A stretch of 64,000 nucleotides of DNA, taken from Nigerium sp. (lineage in GTDB: Bacteria > Actinomycetota > Actinomycetes > Propionibacteriales > Propionibacteriaceae). The position numbers and the translations under genes are program-made. Positions within the stretch are counted from its first letter, which is position 1. Every line of letters begins with the position of its first letter. Location of the stretch: assembly GCA_016711325.1 (NCBI GenBank), contig JADJTH010000010.1:186001-250000 (forward strand), read 5' to 3'. The notes beneath the pieces were generated by a model. The model was not told the DNA's origin, searched no databases, and saw nothing but the letters and a program-made list of their open reading frames with translations. Positions 1 to 8,945 of this stretch are shown here, in pieces.

Positions 1-575
1 ATCAGCAGGGTCTCGTCCTCACGCGCCGGCCAGTACAGCGGGTTGAGGGTCACGCCGCCATAGATCCAGCAGGTCGTGTCGCGGGTGTAGAGCATGTTCG
101 GCAGCGGCGGCATCAGGTAGGTGCCCCCGCCGGACGACGCGTCGATCATCGCTCGCCATCCCCGACCCAGATCGCCGGGAAGGTCGAGGCTGGACAGTCC
201 GCCGATCAGGAACTCCACCAGGTCGGCGACCGGCAGCTCGTCCAGGAACGCCCGCGTCGGCGCGAGCAACTCGACGCCGACCTCGTTCGCGACGATCTTG
301 CGGTCCAGCAGCCATCGCTTCGCCTCGGGGTCGGAGAGGGTCTGGGCGAGCAGGTCGTGCAACTCGACGACCTCGGTGCCGAACGACTCCATGTTCGCGA
401 CGAACTCCGCATGGTCGCGCCGGGCCCGGTCGACCCACAGGACGTCGTCGAACAGCAGGTCGCGGCAGCTGTCGGGGGTGAGGCGCTGGTGAGCCAGGCC
501 GGGACGGCAGACGAGAACCTTGCGGAGCCGGCCGACCTCGGAATGGACGCCGTGCTGGACGGTCGCGGTTGACAT
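1..575 (-). CDS. arcA: arginine deiminase, N-terminal part (runs off left edge)
   Basis: Arginine deiminase hydrolyses L-arginine to citrulline and ammonia, the first step of the ADI pathway. Reading the reverse strand from the ATG at 575 gives 191 uninterrupted codons to the window edge, so the C-terminal half with the catalytic Cys is not visible. The family pattern is clear: [15 protein letters not shown] near residue 12, [16 protein letters not shown] near 40-55, and [14 protein letters not shown] near 165-178, where the Asp of TRD is the family's guanidinium-binding residue. The start lies 8 nt after the aminopeptidase stop, with a GAGG ribosome site in the gap, so the two genes are an operon. 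An ArcB-like ornithine carbamoyltransferase lies at 33929-34927; no carbamate kinase is in the window. Identification is strong. Confidence 0.9.
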   Translation of the reverse strand, partial: MSTATVQHGVHSEVGRLRKVLVCRPGLAHQRLTPDSCRDLLFDDVLWVDRARRDHAEFVANMESFGTEVVELHDLLAQTLSDPEAKRWLLDRKIVANEVGVELLAPTRAFLDELPVADLVEFLIGGLSSLDLPGDLGRGWRAMIDASSGGGTYLMPPLPNMLYTRDTTCWIYGGVTLNPLYWPAREDETLL

Positions 576-583
576 GATTCGCC

Positions 584-2074
584 TCACTTCAGCGCGAACG
601 CGCGCGCGTAGACGAGCACGAGGCGGGCACCGAACGCGGAGCCGCCCTCCGACCGCCACCCCGAGGTGCTGCCGTTCCACGCGACCCCCGCGATGTCCAC
701 GTGACCCCACGGAATGTCCTTCGCGAAGCTCTGCAGGAACAGCGACGCGATGATGCCGTCGGGAATCCCGAGCGGCGCCACGTTGCGCTGGTCGGCCACC
801 GGCGAGTCGAGTTCCGAGCGGTACACCTCGGCGAGTGGCATCTGCCACACGGGCTCGCCCGCCGCCGAACCCGCCGCACGCAAGCCGTCCACGACGCGCT
901 GATCGCTGCCCACGGTGCCCGCGATCTGCGGCCCGAGCGCCCGCATCATGTGGCCGGTGAGCGTGGCGACGTCCACGATCGCGTCCGGCTCCTGCTCGGT
1001 GGCCAGCACGATGCCGTCGGCCATCACCATGCGGCCTTCGGCGTCCGTGTCGACGATCTCGACGGTGCGGCCGCCGCGCATGGTGGTGACGTCGCCGAGC
1101 GCCGTCGCCGTCGCGGACGGCATGTTGTCGGTGCACATCAGGTAGCCGACCACCTCGGCCGTCCCGCGCGCGGCGGGCAGCGCGAGCATCGCGGCGAGGA
1201 TGTCGGCGGCACCCGTCATGTCGCTCTTCATCTGCGCGTGCGAATCGTTGTTCGGCTTCAGGCCGATGCCGCCCGAGTCGTACATGATGCCCTTGCCGAC
1301 CAGGGCCAGGCGTCCGGTCGCCTCGCCCACGGGCACGTACCTCAGCCGCACCACGCGCGGCGGTTCGGAGCTTCCCGCGTTGATCGCGAGCACCCCGCCG
1401 AGCCCTTCGTCGCGGACGCGGTCGCCGTCCCACACCTCGGCCTCGATGCCGGCCTCGCCGGCGAGCACCGTGGCGATGTCGGCGAACGTGGTGGCGTTCA
1501 TGTGTGAGTGGGGCGTGTTGGCGAGGTCGCGGGCGAGGATGGTCGCCGCGGCCGCGGCGCGGCCCAGTTCGGCGGCCGCGAGACTGGCGTCGGCGTCGAC
1601 GATCGCGAGGCTCGCCAGGGGGCGTCCTTTGGGCTCCTCGCGCAGCGCGTCGAAGTGGTAGCGCGCGAGCACCGCTCCCTCGACGGCAGCACGGACGCCC
1701 CCGGCGCCGCTGCCCGCCGGCAGCACGACGGCGATCCGCGTGAGGTCACCGGCGCGGCGCGAGGCGAGGCCCACGGCGTCCCGGACGGCGGCGGCGTGGG
1801 CGTCCGCGTCCGTGACGAAACGGGTGGCGTCCGTCGCCGCGTCGCCCACCCCGGCCAGGAACACCGCCGGCGTGCCCGGCAACGCGAGCAGGTCGCCCGG
1901 CCTCCCGGCGAAGCCGAGCGCCGTCAGTTCGCCTGCGGTGATCCGATCAGGGGTTTCGCCCGGGGCGAGCACGCGGATCACCGCGTCCACGCCGCCGGGA
2001 ACGGACTCCGCCACGGAGAGCGGGAGCGCCCGGGCGGTGCGGTATCCGTGCAGGATTCGATCCTGGAGTGTCAT
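584..2074 (-). CDS. pepA: M17 leucyl aminopeptidase
   Basis: Cytosolic two-metal aminopeptidase that removes N-terminal residues from peptides. The M17 catalytic domain shows the metal/active-site segments [14 protein letters not shown] (about residues 265-278), [11 protein letters not shown] just after, and the signature [12 protein letters not shown] (about 345); the N-terminal third is the usual variable domain. About 496 residues is normal for the family. An in-frame ATG at 2092 exists, but the ATG at 2074 is preferred because AAGAAGGGG sits 6-8 nt before it, while the first ATG has no ribosome site. Position between a YfcC-type transporter and arcA suggests that it supplies arginine from peptides (inference). 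Confidence 0.92.
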   Translation of the reverse strand: MTLQDRILHGYRTARALPLSVAESVPGGVDAVIRVLAPGETPDRITAGELTALGFAGRPGDLLALPGTPAVFLAGVGDAATDATRFVTDADAHAAAVRDAVGLASRRAGDLTRIAVVLPAGSGAGGVRAAVEGAVLARYHFDALREEPKGRPLASLAIVDADASLAAAELGRAAAAATILARDLANTPHSHMNATTFADIATVLAGEAGIEAEVWDGDRVRDEGLGGVLAINAGSSEPPRVVRLRYVPVGEATGRLALVGKGIMYDSGGIGLKPNNDSHAQMKSDMTGAADILAAMLALPAARGTAEVVGYLMCTDNMPSATATALGDVTTMRGGRTVEIVDTDAEGRMVMADGIVLATEQEPDAIVDVATLTGHMMRALGPQIAGTVGSDQRVVDGLRAAGSAAGEPVWQMPLAEVYRSELDSPVADQRNVAPLGIPDGIIASLFLQSFAKDIPWGHVDIAGVAWNGSTSGWRSEGGSAFGARLVLVYARAFALK

Positions 2075-2108
2075 GACCGGCCCCTTCTTCATCGACGTGT
2101 GCGGACGT

Positions 2109-3656
2109 TCACAGGACGAGCCCCACCATGAGGAGGGCCAGCGCGATGACGAGCTGGATCCCCAGGAGTTTCGCGATCCACTTGATGTAGACGTCGAAAC
2201 CCACCCGGGCGAGCGCGAGGCCGGCGATGAGCAGCGCGTTGAACGGCAGCAGCAGGTTCAGCCACGCGCCCATGGTGGCGTAGGTGGTGATGACGAGCGA
2301 GCGGTCCACGCCGGCGAAATCGCCCAGCGGCGCGAGGATCGGCATCACCAGCGCCATGCCGGCCGAACCCGAGCCGACGAAGACACCGAGCGGCAAGGAG
2401 ACGACGGCGAGAAGCAGGATGAACATCCACGACGACCTCCCCGAGATGAAGCCCTCCATGCCGGCGAGGATCGTGTCGATCGTCTGCGTGTTGGTCATGA
2501 TGATGGAGACGGACTTCGCGAGGACGACCAGGGCGGCAGGGCCGGAGAAGTCCGCCACGCCCTTGAGGAACTGACTGCCGATCTCGCGCTCGCCGAGCCT
2601 GCCCACCAGGCCGACGACGATCGCCATCACGATGAACAACACCGTGATTTCGGGCAGCCACCAGCCGAGCTCCCACGCGAAGGGCACGGTCGCGTACTCG
2701 CCGGTGTAGTCGTTGGCGGCGGTGTTGCCGAGGATCGCGCCCCACGGGATGATCGAGAACGTCATCAACGCGAAGGTGAACGCCACCAGCGCGATGATCA
2801 CGCCGTGCCGCCTGGTGAGCGGCTCGACCGCCTCGGTGCCGCCGCTCGCGATCATCGCGCGATCCTCGTCGTCGAAGCCGATGAGCGACTGGGACGGATC
2901 GTCCTTCACCTTCTTCGCGTAGCGCAGCAGCCACGCGATGAACACGGTCATGACGACGACCAGGATGAGCAGGCGCAGGCCGATCCCGTCGCCCATCGTG
3001 ATGCCCGCGCGGTCGGAAGCGACCCCGATGCGGAAGGGGTTCACGGTGGAGCCGATGATGCCCATGAAGGGGGCGATGGACACGACGCCGACCACGACCA
3101 ACCGGTCGTATCCGAGCCCCAGCATGAGGGGGATCATGAGCGCGTAGAAGCCGAGCGTCTCGTCCGACCAGCTCATGACCGAACCGAGGATCCCGAAGAG
3201 GATGCACAGCAGGACGATCAGGAGCGGTCCGCGGGTGGCGAACCGGCGCGCCAGGTGGGCGATGCCGAGGTTGAGCGCGTTCGTCCTGAACACCACCGTC
3301 ATGAACCCGCCGATGGCGAGGATGAACATGAACACGGGGGCGGCGCCGAAGAGGAAGCCCACGTTCCACGGGCCGACCATCAACGTGTCGAGGTCGCGCA
3401 CCCCGTAGAGCCCGTTGACGGGAGCGTTGAGGAGGATGCGGAGACGATCCACGAAGGTCAGTCCCAGATCCACCGGCTCGAAGGAACCCGGGATCGGGCT
3501 CCCGTTCTCGTCCGCGCGGTAGTTGCCCGACGGGAGGACGAAGGTGAGGACCCAGACGAACAAGATCACCCAGAGAAGAATCGTCCAGGGGCCGGGGAAG
3601 CCCCTCTTCTGCTTTTCTGGGGCAGCGGTCTCGCGCTCGACGTCTGCTGCACTCAT
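2109..3656 (-). CDS. YfcC/DcuC-family transporter, candidate arginine-ornithine or amino-acid carrier
   Basis: Polytopic inner-membrane carrier of the YfcC family, 515 residues, the usual length. A charged 25-residue N-terminus is followed by WTILLWVILFVWVLTFVLPSG, the typical first helix ending in a PSG(x)Y motif, and about 12 further hydrophobic segments; SWSDETLGFY and STVNPFRIGVASD are family-like loops. The ATG at 3656 has GAGGAGGG 7-8 nt upstream. It is the first gene of a run with pepA (34 nt gap) and arcA, and YfcC proteins often accompany arc genes, so arginine/ornithine or peptide-derived amino acid transport is likely, but the substrate cannot be read from sequence. Confidence 0.85.
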   Translation of the reverse strand: MSAADVERETAAPEKQKRGFPGPWTILLWVILFVWVLTFVLPSGNYRADENGSPIPGSFEPVDLGLTFVDRLRILLNAPVNGLYGVRDLDTLMVGPWNVGFLFGAAPVFMFILAIGGFMTVVFRTNALNLGIAHLARRFATRGPLLIVLLCILFGILGSVMSWSDETLGFYALMIPLMLGLGYDRLVVVGVVSIAPFMGIIGSTVNPFRIGVASDRAGITMGDGIGLRLLILVVVMTVFIAWLLRYAKKVKDDPSQSLIGFDDEDRAMIASGGTEAVEPLTRRHGVIIALVAFTFALMTFSIIPWGAILGNTAANDYTGEYATVPFAWELGWWLPEITVLFIVMAIVVGLVGRLGEREIGSQFLKGVADFSGPAALVVLAKSVSIIMTNTQTIDTILAGMEGFISGRSSWMFILLLAVVSLPLGVFVGSGSAGMALVMPILAPLGDFAGVDRSLVITTYATMGAWLNLLLPFNALLIAGLALARVGFDVYIKWIAKLLGIQLVIALALLMVGLVL

Positions 3657-3797
3657 GGCGGCACCCTCCTCGACCTCGGATCGGCATCGATGCCGATCCG
3701 ACCATGATCTACCTCTAACACATGTCGGCGCTGCTTCGTCGCAGGGGAGGGCAATGATCGAGTGCGCGAGCCAGATCCCCCCACAACGGGGGGTGAC

Positions 3798-3962
3798 GGG
3801 CTCTGAGAATGTCGTTTCCAGGCCAGTGGCTCGGCCGACCGGCGCTCAGGGCTCGGAGAATGTCGAAATGATGGCCCAATACCCCCTTCATGACGACAAT
3901 CTCCGAGCCCGGTGCGTCGATCCCCCTTCGCACCCCGGCTGTAGACGACAATCTCCGAGCCC
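3798..3962. repeat. nested inverted-repeat element, copy 1
   Basis: The 411-nt gap 3657-4067 holds no convincing gene. It contains four copies of a ~19-nt word close to GGGCTCGGAGAATGTCGTT: forward at 3798-3816 and 3849-3866, reversed at 3892-3910 and 3944-3962. Spacing is 51 and 52 nt within each orientation. Copies 2 and 3 can pair (11 bp, an A-A mismatch, then 5 bp), and copies 1 and 4 pair almost as well, giving a nested hairpin. The same four-copy layout recurs at 62280-62445. Confidence 0.8.
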
Positions 3963-4067
3963 GGCGCCCCTCGACCAGGCGTCAGCGACGTTCGGCGAGG
4001 AACGGCAGCAGGCCGTTGTCCGGCGGGGCCGTCGAGGGCGAGCTTCCACCCCCGCCGACGCGTGGCG

Positions 4068-4718
4068 TCAGTAGGCGACGCTGAAACGCGCGCGGTGGTG
4101 CGCCGGCTGTTCGATCTCGGCGACCACGGCGGTGCCGAAGTCGGCACCGGAAATCTCGGAGTTCCCGTTCGCATCGACAAGGAGCACGTCCCCACCGATC
4201 CGGTAATGGCCCGTCGCCTCGCCCGGCGCCCAGGCGCCGAAGCCTGCCGCGGGGCTGACGAAGAACCAGTCGAGTGCGGGATCGCCGGCGAGGAGATCGT
4301 CCAGCACGCCGGCCATCTCGTCGGCTTCGGCCTTGAACGCCGCCGGGAACGCCTCGGTGTCGGCGAGCCTCGGTCCGCCTTCGGCGACGAGCAGCGACCC
4401 GGCACCGCCGACCACACCGAAGCGGGTGCCGGCGTCCTTCGCGAGCGCGGCGACCGTGGCCTCGATCGCGCGCAGCACGCCCGCACCCTCCAGCGCGCCG
4501 CGCGGAGACAGGGCCGAGACGACGACATCGGCGTCCTGCACCGCGGCCGCGAGCACGGCGTCATCGGCCACGTCGCCGGTGTGGTACTCGACGCCGGTGA
4601 GGGGCGAGCCGGGCAGCGTGCGGCTGACGGACACGACCCGGTGCCCCTTGCCCGCGGCCGCCGCGACGATGGTGCTGCCTGCGTACCCGGTTCCGCCGAG
4701 AACTGTGATGTGAGCCAT
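4068..4718 (-). CDS. NAD(P)H-binding atypical SDR-like protein
   Basis: Rossmann-fold protein of the NAD(P)H-binding (NmrA/YwnB-like) group, 216 residues. The dinucleotide-binding loop is at the extreme N-terminus (ITVLGGTGYAGS, residues 4-15); VVVSALSPRG near residue 65 is typical of the group. No catalytic YxxxK is evident, as in atypical SDRs. The ATG at 4718 is chosen because AGGAGA precedes it and the Rossmann strand starts at residue 3; an in-frame ATG at 4871 would cross the promoter region. It is divergent from an HxlR regulator, a common pairing for quinone/aldehyde-stress oxidoreductases. The substrate is unknown. Confidence 0.8.
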   Translation of the reverse strand: MAHITVLGGTGYAGSTIVAAAAGKGHRVVSVSRTLPGSPLTGVEYHTGDVADDAVLAAAVQDADVVVSALSPRGALEGAGVLRAIEATVAALAKDAGTRFGVVGGAGSLLVAEGGPRLADTEAFPAAFKAEADEMAGVLDDLLAGDPALDWFFVSPAAGFGAWAPGEATGHYRIGGDVLLVDANGNSEISGADFGTAVVAEIEQPAHHRARFSVAY

Positions 4719-4775
4719 GTGTTTCTCCTGATCTGTGTTTCTTCGTCGGGGCTTCCCGTGCCCTCGCTCGGCGCC

Positions 4776-4834
4776 TAGAATAGGTGAGTCAGTAACTGAT
4801 GGGAAGTAGGCACCGTATGGTAACTGACTTACCC
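4776..4834. promoter_or_regulatory. divergent promoters and HxlR operator
   Basis: Two half-sites form an inverted repeat: GGTGAGTCAGTAAC (4783-4796) and GGTAACTGACTTACC (4819-4833). A forward -10 TAGAAT (4776-4781) and a reverse -10 TATTCT (complement of 4777-4782) overlap back to back beside the first half-site. Binding here would affect both the HxlR gene and the oxidoreductase gene. Regulation is inferred. Confidence 0.6.
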
Positions 4835-4855
4835 GATGATTCCGGAGGAGGAAGC

Positions 4856-5218
4856 GTGGCGGATCCGGCATGGAACCCCTACGACCGCAACTGCCCCACT
4901 CGGGAGTTGCTGGATCGCATCGGCGATCGATGGACGGTGCTGGTCATCGGGACGTTGCGCGGAGGTCCCCGACGGTTCAGCGAGATCGCCCGCGCGGTGG
5001 ACGGCATCTCGCAGAAGATGCTGACCCAGACGCTGCGCGCGCTCGAACGCGACGGGATGGTGACGCGGACCATGTACCCGGAGATACCGCCCCGCGTCGA
5101 GTACGCCCTCACCGACCTGGGGATCTCGTTGTGCGATCCGCTGACGAGCCTGGAACAGTGGGCCACGACGCACATGGCGGCGGTGTTCGATGCCCGGCGC
5201 CGGGCTGAGGGGGCATGA
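4856..5218 (+). CDS. HxlR-family winged-helix regulator
   Basis: Small DNA-binding regulator of the HxlR/MarR-like winged-helix family, 120 residues. RNCPTRELLDRIGDRWTVLV at residues 9-28 holds the family's N-terminal Cys and the IGDRW motif; the recognition region is PRRFSEIARAVDGISQKMLT and the wing follows (LERDGMVTRTMYPEIPPRVEY). HxlR proteins often sense thiol or carbonyl stress through the conserved Cys. The GTG at 4856 is preferred over an ATG at 4799: it has GGAGGAGGAA 5 nt upstream, gives the usual family length, and leaves the operator outside the coding region. Divergent from the NAD(P)-binding gene, its likely target. Confidence 0.85.
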   Translation: MADPAWNPYDRNCPTRELLDRIGDRWTVLVIGTLRGGPRRFSEIARAVDGISQKMLTQTLRALERDGMVTRTMYPEIPPRVEYALTDLGISLCDPLTSLEQWATTHMAAVFDARRRAEGA

Positions 5219-5317
5219 TCGCCCGGGTGGGGCAGGCGGGAGAGGGGCGAGGCGAGCGGGTCTTGCGCGACTCCGGGAGCGGTGGACCCTGGAAGGCCTA
5301 GTCAAAGCCATGTCGAG

Positions 5318-5390
5318 TGGACCCAGGGGGACTCGAACCCCCAACCCCCTGCTTGCAAAGCAGGTGCGCTACCAATTGCGCCATGGGCCC
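5318..5390 (-). tRNA. tRNA-Ala (anticodon TGC)
   Basis: A complete 73-nt cloverleaf on the reverse strand. The acceptor stem GGGCCCA pairs with TGGGTCC and has the G3-U70 wobble that identifies alanine tRNAs. The D arm is GCGC/GCGC, the anticodon stem CCTGC/GCAGG encloses TTTGCAA (anticodon TGC), and the T arm is GGGGG-TTCGAGT-CCCCC. The discriminator is A73; CCA is not encoded. A TAGACT -10 (complement of 5404-5409) lies just upstream. Confidence 0.97.
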
Positions 5391-5403
5391 CGATGCGCCG
5401 GAC

Positions 5404-5409
5404 AGTCTA
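5404..5409 (-). promoter_or_regulatory. -10 element for tRNA-Ala
   Basis: TAGACT on the reverse strand, 14-19 nt before the mature tRNA 5' end. No clear -35 was seen. Confidence 0.45.
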
Positions 5410-5485
5410 CGCCACCCGCCCCGCCAGCGGAAACGCGGAGAGGGGCCGATGCCACGCCGACGCCGACGCTCACAGGCTTACCGTC

Positions 5486-5491
5486 TAAACT
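5486..5491 (+). promoter_or_regulatory. -10 element for the PBP gene
   Basis: TAAACT lies about 100 nt upstream of the PBP start in the gap after the tRNA. No good -35 hexamer is visible. Confidence 0.35.
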
Positions 5492-5588
5492 GGGGTAGGT
5501 GTGGTAGGGAAGACCCGGCCACATGGATCGGTCCACGGACGGCGCGAGCGGTATCAGCCGTGCCCCGCGGCAGGAACGAAGGACGTGT

Positions 5589-7829
5589 ATGGCTGACCCG
5601 AAGGCTACCGGCACGAGCGCAGGCGTGACCGGCGGCAAGACGCCCCGCAGTGCCGGCGAGAAGGCGCTCTCCGTCTTCAAGTGGATCGGGATCGTGACGC
5701 TGACGCTCGCCGTGCTCGGTGGGGGCGTCTTTGGTGTCATCTACGCCGCGACGCCCATCCCCGACCCGAACACCGACTTCCAGACCAACGTGACGACGGT
5801 CTACTACCGCGACGGCTCCGAGAAGATGGGCGAGTTCGCCGTCCAGAACCGGCGCTCGATCCCGCTGTCAGAGATGCCCGAGAACATCAAGCAGGCGATC
5901 GTGGCGGGCGAGAACGAGACCTTCTGGACCGACCCCGGCATCTCCATCGCCGGCCTGGCCCGGGCCGTGCAGACGGCGTTGACGCCGGGCGTCGACACGG
6001 TCGGCGGCTCGACCATCACCCAGCAGTACGTGAAGGTGCTCTACCTCACCCAGGACAAGAAGCTCACCCGCAAGCTCACCGAGATCATCCTGTCCCTCAA
6101 GATCGGCCAAGACCTCAGCAAGGAACAGATCCTCGAGAGCTACCTCAACACGGTCTACTTCGGGCGCGGCGCCTACGGCATCCAGGCCGCGGCGCAGGTC
6201 TACTTCGGCATCGACGCCGCCGACCTCGACCTGCCGCAGGCCATCGCGCTGGCCGCCGTGATCAACTCGCCGGGCAATCTCGACCCGGCCCGCGGTGAGA
6301 AGCAGGCCGCCGACCTGCTCGAGCGCTACCAATACATCATCAACCAGATGGTCAAGGTCGGCTACCTCACCGAGGGCGAGAAGGGCGAGATCTACCTGCA
6401 GCTGCCCGCCTTCCCGACGTTGCCCAGCGACTCCCGCTTCGGTGGCCCCAAGGGGTTCCTGCTGCACAGGGTCGAGAAGGAGCTCCAGGACGCCGGCTTC
6501 ACGGCGGGCCAGATCCGCGGCGGTGGGCTGAGCATCGTCACGACCGTGGACGCCCGCATGCAGGACGCCGTGGTCAAGGCCGCCCAGAACATGGCGCAGC
6601 GCATTGCCGGACGCAACCGGGATCCGCTCAACTACAACCCGGCCATCGCCTCGCTCGACACGGCGACCGGCGGGATCCTCGCCATGTACGGCGGCGCGGA
6701 CGCCGTCTCCGAAACCGACCAGAAGAACTGGGCCGAGGTCGCGCGGCCGACGGGGTCGACGTTCAAGCCGTGGGCTCTGGTCGCCGGGCTGCGCGACGGC
6801 GCCTCGCTCAACGATCGCTTCAACGGCAACGAGTTCACCCCGAAGGGCGCGGGCAAGCCGATCACCAACGGTGGCCGCAACCATGGCCCGGTGACCCTGG
6901 AGCGTGCCACCACGTCCTCCATCAACTCGGCCTACGTCGATCTGGTGATGCAGATGAAGGACGGACCCGACAAGGTCGTCCAGGCCGCCGAGGACGTCGG
7001 CATCAGGAACCCGGGCTGGGATCCGCAGATCAGCATCCCGCTCGGCTACGCCGAGGTGTCCCCGATCGACGCCGCGCGCGGCCTGGCCACGCTCGTCAAC
7101 GAGGGCAAGCGCACCGATCCGCACATCGTGGCCCAGGTGAAGGACGCCAAGGGCACGGTGATCTACGAGCCGGAGATCGACCCGGTGCAGGCCATCGAGC
7201 CCGATGTGGCGCAGAACGCGGTTTTCGCGCTGACCGGCGTGGTCGAGGACGGCACGGCCACGAGCGTGCGCGCGCTCGGCCACCAGGTGGCGGGCAAGAC
7301 GGGTACGTACTACGACTCCGAGAAGCGTGAGACGAAGGCGACCTGGTTCATCGGGGCGACGAAGCAGATCTCCACGGCGGTCGCGCTCACGATCGGGCCC
7401 GACGGTTACGGAAACCTGGGCAACGTCTACGGTTCGACGTACGCCGCGCCCGCGTGGCTGGAATACATGCGTGTGGCCATGAGCGGCCTGCCGAAGGAAC
7501 GCTTCCCCGGGCCTACCAAGCAGACCCGGTCCGGTCGATTCACCGCACCGCCGGCCCCCCCGACGCCCACCGCCGTCCCGTCGGCCCAACCCGAGCAGAC
7601 CTCGACGCCCGAGCCCGATCCGGACGCGTCCGACGGGCCGCCGACGCCGGGCGAGACGGCCCGCCGGCGGCGGCGGCGACGGCGGCACAGCGGCAGGCGG
7701 GGCGAACCGGCGGACCGGCGGGCACCGACGGGACCGGCGAGACCGGCGGGACCAGCGGACCGGCGGGACCGGGGACCGGCAGGACCGGAGGACGGGGGCG
7801 GCGGCGAAGAGCAGGGGACCGGCGGCTAG
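5589..7829 (+). CDS. class A penicillin-binding protein (glycosyltransferase-transpeptidase)
   Basis: Bifunctional peptidoglycan synthase: a GT51 glycosyltransferase polymerises lipid II and a transpeptidase cross-links the stems outside the membrane. A charged N-terminus is followed by one transmembrane helix (about residues 30-52). GT51 motifs are GENETFW, containing the catalytic Glu, and GGSTITQQYVK; transpeptidase motifs are STFK, SIN and KTGT in the usual order. The ATG at 5589 is chosen for AAGGA upstream and because it places the helix normally. The last ~50 residues (7660-7829) turn into an Arg/Pro run, while the other two frames carry Gly/Thr-rich tails typical of actinobacterial PBPs. 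This suggests indels in this GC-rich stretch or a real low-complexity tail. Confidence 0.9.
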   Translation: MADPKATGTSAGVTGGKTPRSAGEKALSVFKWIGIVTLTLAVLGGGVFGVIYAATPIPDPNTDFQTNVTTVYYRDGSEKMGEFAVQNRRSIPLSEMPENIKQAIVAGENETFWTDPGISIAGLARAVQTALTPGVDTVGGSTITQQYVKVLYLTQDKKLTRKLTEIILSLKIGQDLSKEQILESYLNTVYFGRGAYGIQAAAQVYFGIDAADLDLPQAIALAAVINSPGNLDPARGEKQAADLLERYQYIINQMVKVGYLTEGEKGEIYLQLPAFPTLPSDSRFGGPKGFLLHRVEKELQDAGFTAGQIRGGGLSIVTTVDARMQDAVVKAAQNMAQRIAGRNRDPLNYNPAIASLDTATGGILAMYGGADAVSETDQKNWAEVARPTGSTFKPWALVAGLRDGASLNDRFNGNEFTPKGAGKPITNGGRNHGPVTLERATTSSINSAYVDLVMQMKDGPDKVVQAAEDVGIRNPGWDPQISIPLGYAEVSPIDAARGLATLVNEGKRTDPHIVAQVKDAKGTVIYEPEIDPVQAIEPDVAQNAVFALTGVVEDGTATSVRALGHQVAGKTGTYYDSEKRETKATWFIGATKQISTAVALTIGPDGYGNLGNVYGSTYAAPAWLEYMRVAMSGLPKERFPGPTKQTRSGRFTAPPAPPTPTAVPSAQPEQTSTPEPDPDASDGPPTPGETARRRRRRRRHSGRRGEPADRRAPTGPARPAGPADRRDRGPAGPEDGGGGEEQGTGG

Positions 7830-7844
7830 CACGACAGCGACCCC

Positions 7845-8936
7845 ATGACGACCGCGGCGAAACGCGCACCCGGCGGGACACTGCAGATCGTGCAGGTCTG
7901 GCTGGTGACCCGGCTGCTGTTCGCGACCATCGCGATGGCTGTTGCCATCACCGGCGGACGCGCGCTCGAAACCGTCCTCACTCAATGGGACGTCGCCCAC
8001 TTCCTGCTGATCGCCCGCGAGGGCTACGCCGATCCGCGGGAGATGGCGTTCTTCCCCGGGCTGCCGCTCGTCCTGCGCGGATTCGCCACCCTGGGTGTCT
8101 CGCCGGTCCTCGCCGGGTCGGCGCTCGCTCTCGTCTCCTCGCTGCTCGCGGCCTTCGCCCTCAAGCGGATCGCGGGCGTCTGGGGCGCCACCGCCTGGCT
8201 GCTCGCGCCCACGGCGGTGTTCACGGCGGTCGCCTATACCGAGGCGCCGTTCTGCGCCGCCGCGTTCTGGGCGTGGGAGCGCGCCACCCAGCGGCGCTGG
8301 GGCCAGGCCGCGCTGCTGGCCGCGCTGGCGTGCACGCTACGCGTATCGGGCCTGTTCCTGATCGGCGCGCTGGCCGTCTTGGCTCTCACTCAAGGACGCC
8401 GCGACGGCCCCGCGCTCGGCGTCCGCCTGGCGTGGCTGCTGCTCCCCGCTGCCGTGCTGGTGGCGTACGTCGTCTACCTCCATGGCCTCACCGGCTCGTG
8501 GACGGCATGGTTCGCCGCGCAGCAGGAGGGCTGGCAGCGCGGCTGGCACTGGCCGTGGGAGGCCCTGCGCAACCACTGGGAGGCGCTGTGGCGCCCGACC
8601 CCCGAGCACCCCGAGTGGGTGTGGTTGTTCCGGGCCGAGATGATCGCCTGGATCGTCGGCGTCCTGGTGACGATCGTCGCCCTGATCCGCAAGCGGATCG
8701 CGGAGGCGTCCTGGGTGGGCGTCCAGGTGCTGGCGTTCTCGCTGAGCTACTGGCTGATGAGCGTCAACCGCGCGGTGCTGTTGTGGTTCCCGCTGTGGCG
8801 GCTGGTCGGCGAGTTCGTCGAATCCCGGCCCCGGACGCGCGGCTGGGTCGTGCTGGGCTGGACGATCGGCGTCTGCGCGGTCGCGGTGCAGTGCGTGTGG
8901 GCGTGGCTGTTCTTCACCGGGCGCTGGTCGAGCTGA
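7845..8936 (+). CDS. PIG-V-like mannosyltransferase, polytopic
   Basis: Integral membrane GT-C type glycosyltransferase resembling the PIG-V family, 363 residues. The first loop has TQWDVAHFLLIAREGYADP (about residues 46-64), with the acidic residue expected of a polyprenol-phosphate-sugar dependent enzyme, followed by FFPGLPLVLRG, the family's usual second motif. About eight to ten hydrophobic segments follow. The ATG at 7845 lies 15 nt after the PBP stop, so co-transcription is likely. Acceptor and donor are not known; addition of mannose to a wall glycolipid or protein is inference. Confidence 0.75.
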   Translation: MTTAAKRAPGGTLQIVQVWLVTRLLFATIAMAVAITGGRALETVLTQWDVAHFLLIAREGYADPREMAFFPGLPLVLRGFATLGVSPVLAGSALALVSSLLAAFALKRIAGVWGATAWLLAPTAVFTAVAYTEAPFCAAAFWAWERATQRRWGQAALLAALACTLRVSGLFLIGALAVLALTQGRRDGPALGVRLAWLLLPAAVLVAYVVYLHGLTGSWTAWFAAQQEGWQRGWHWPWEALRNHWEALWRPTPEHPEWVWLFRAEMIAWIVGVLVTIVALIRKRIAEASWVGVQVLAFSLSYWLMSVNRAVLLWFPLWRLVGEFVESRPRTRGWVVLGWTIGVCAVAVQCVWAWLFFTGRWSS

Positions 8937-8945
8937 CCTGACGCC

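Noticed and set aside
19..438. 139-codon reverse frame at the left edge
   Set aside because: Out of frame with the arginine deiminase reading, which has clear homology motifs over 191 codons.
3798..3962. CRISPR array
   Set aside because: Repeats are inverted in pairs, only four units occur, no cas genes are near, and the same layout recurs elsewhere.
5868..8000. 710-codon reverse frame across the PBP gene
   Set aside because: Composition is His/Arg/Asp-rich with no domain pattern, and the forward frame has all PBP motifs.
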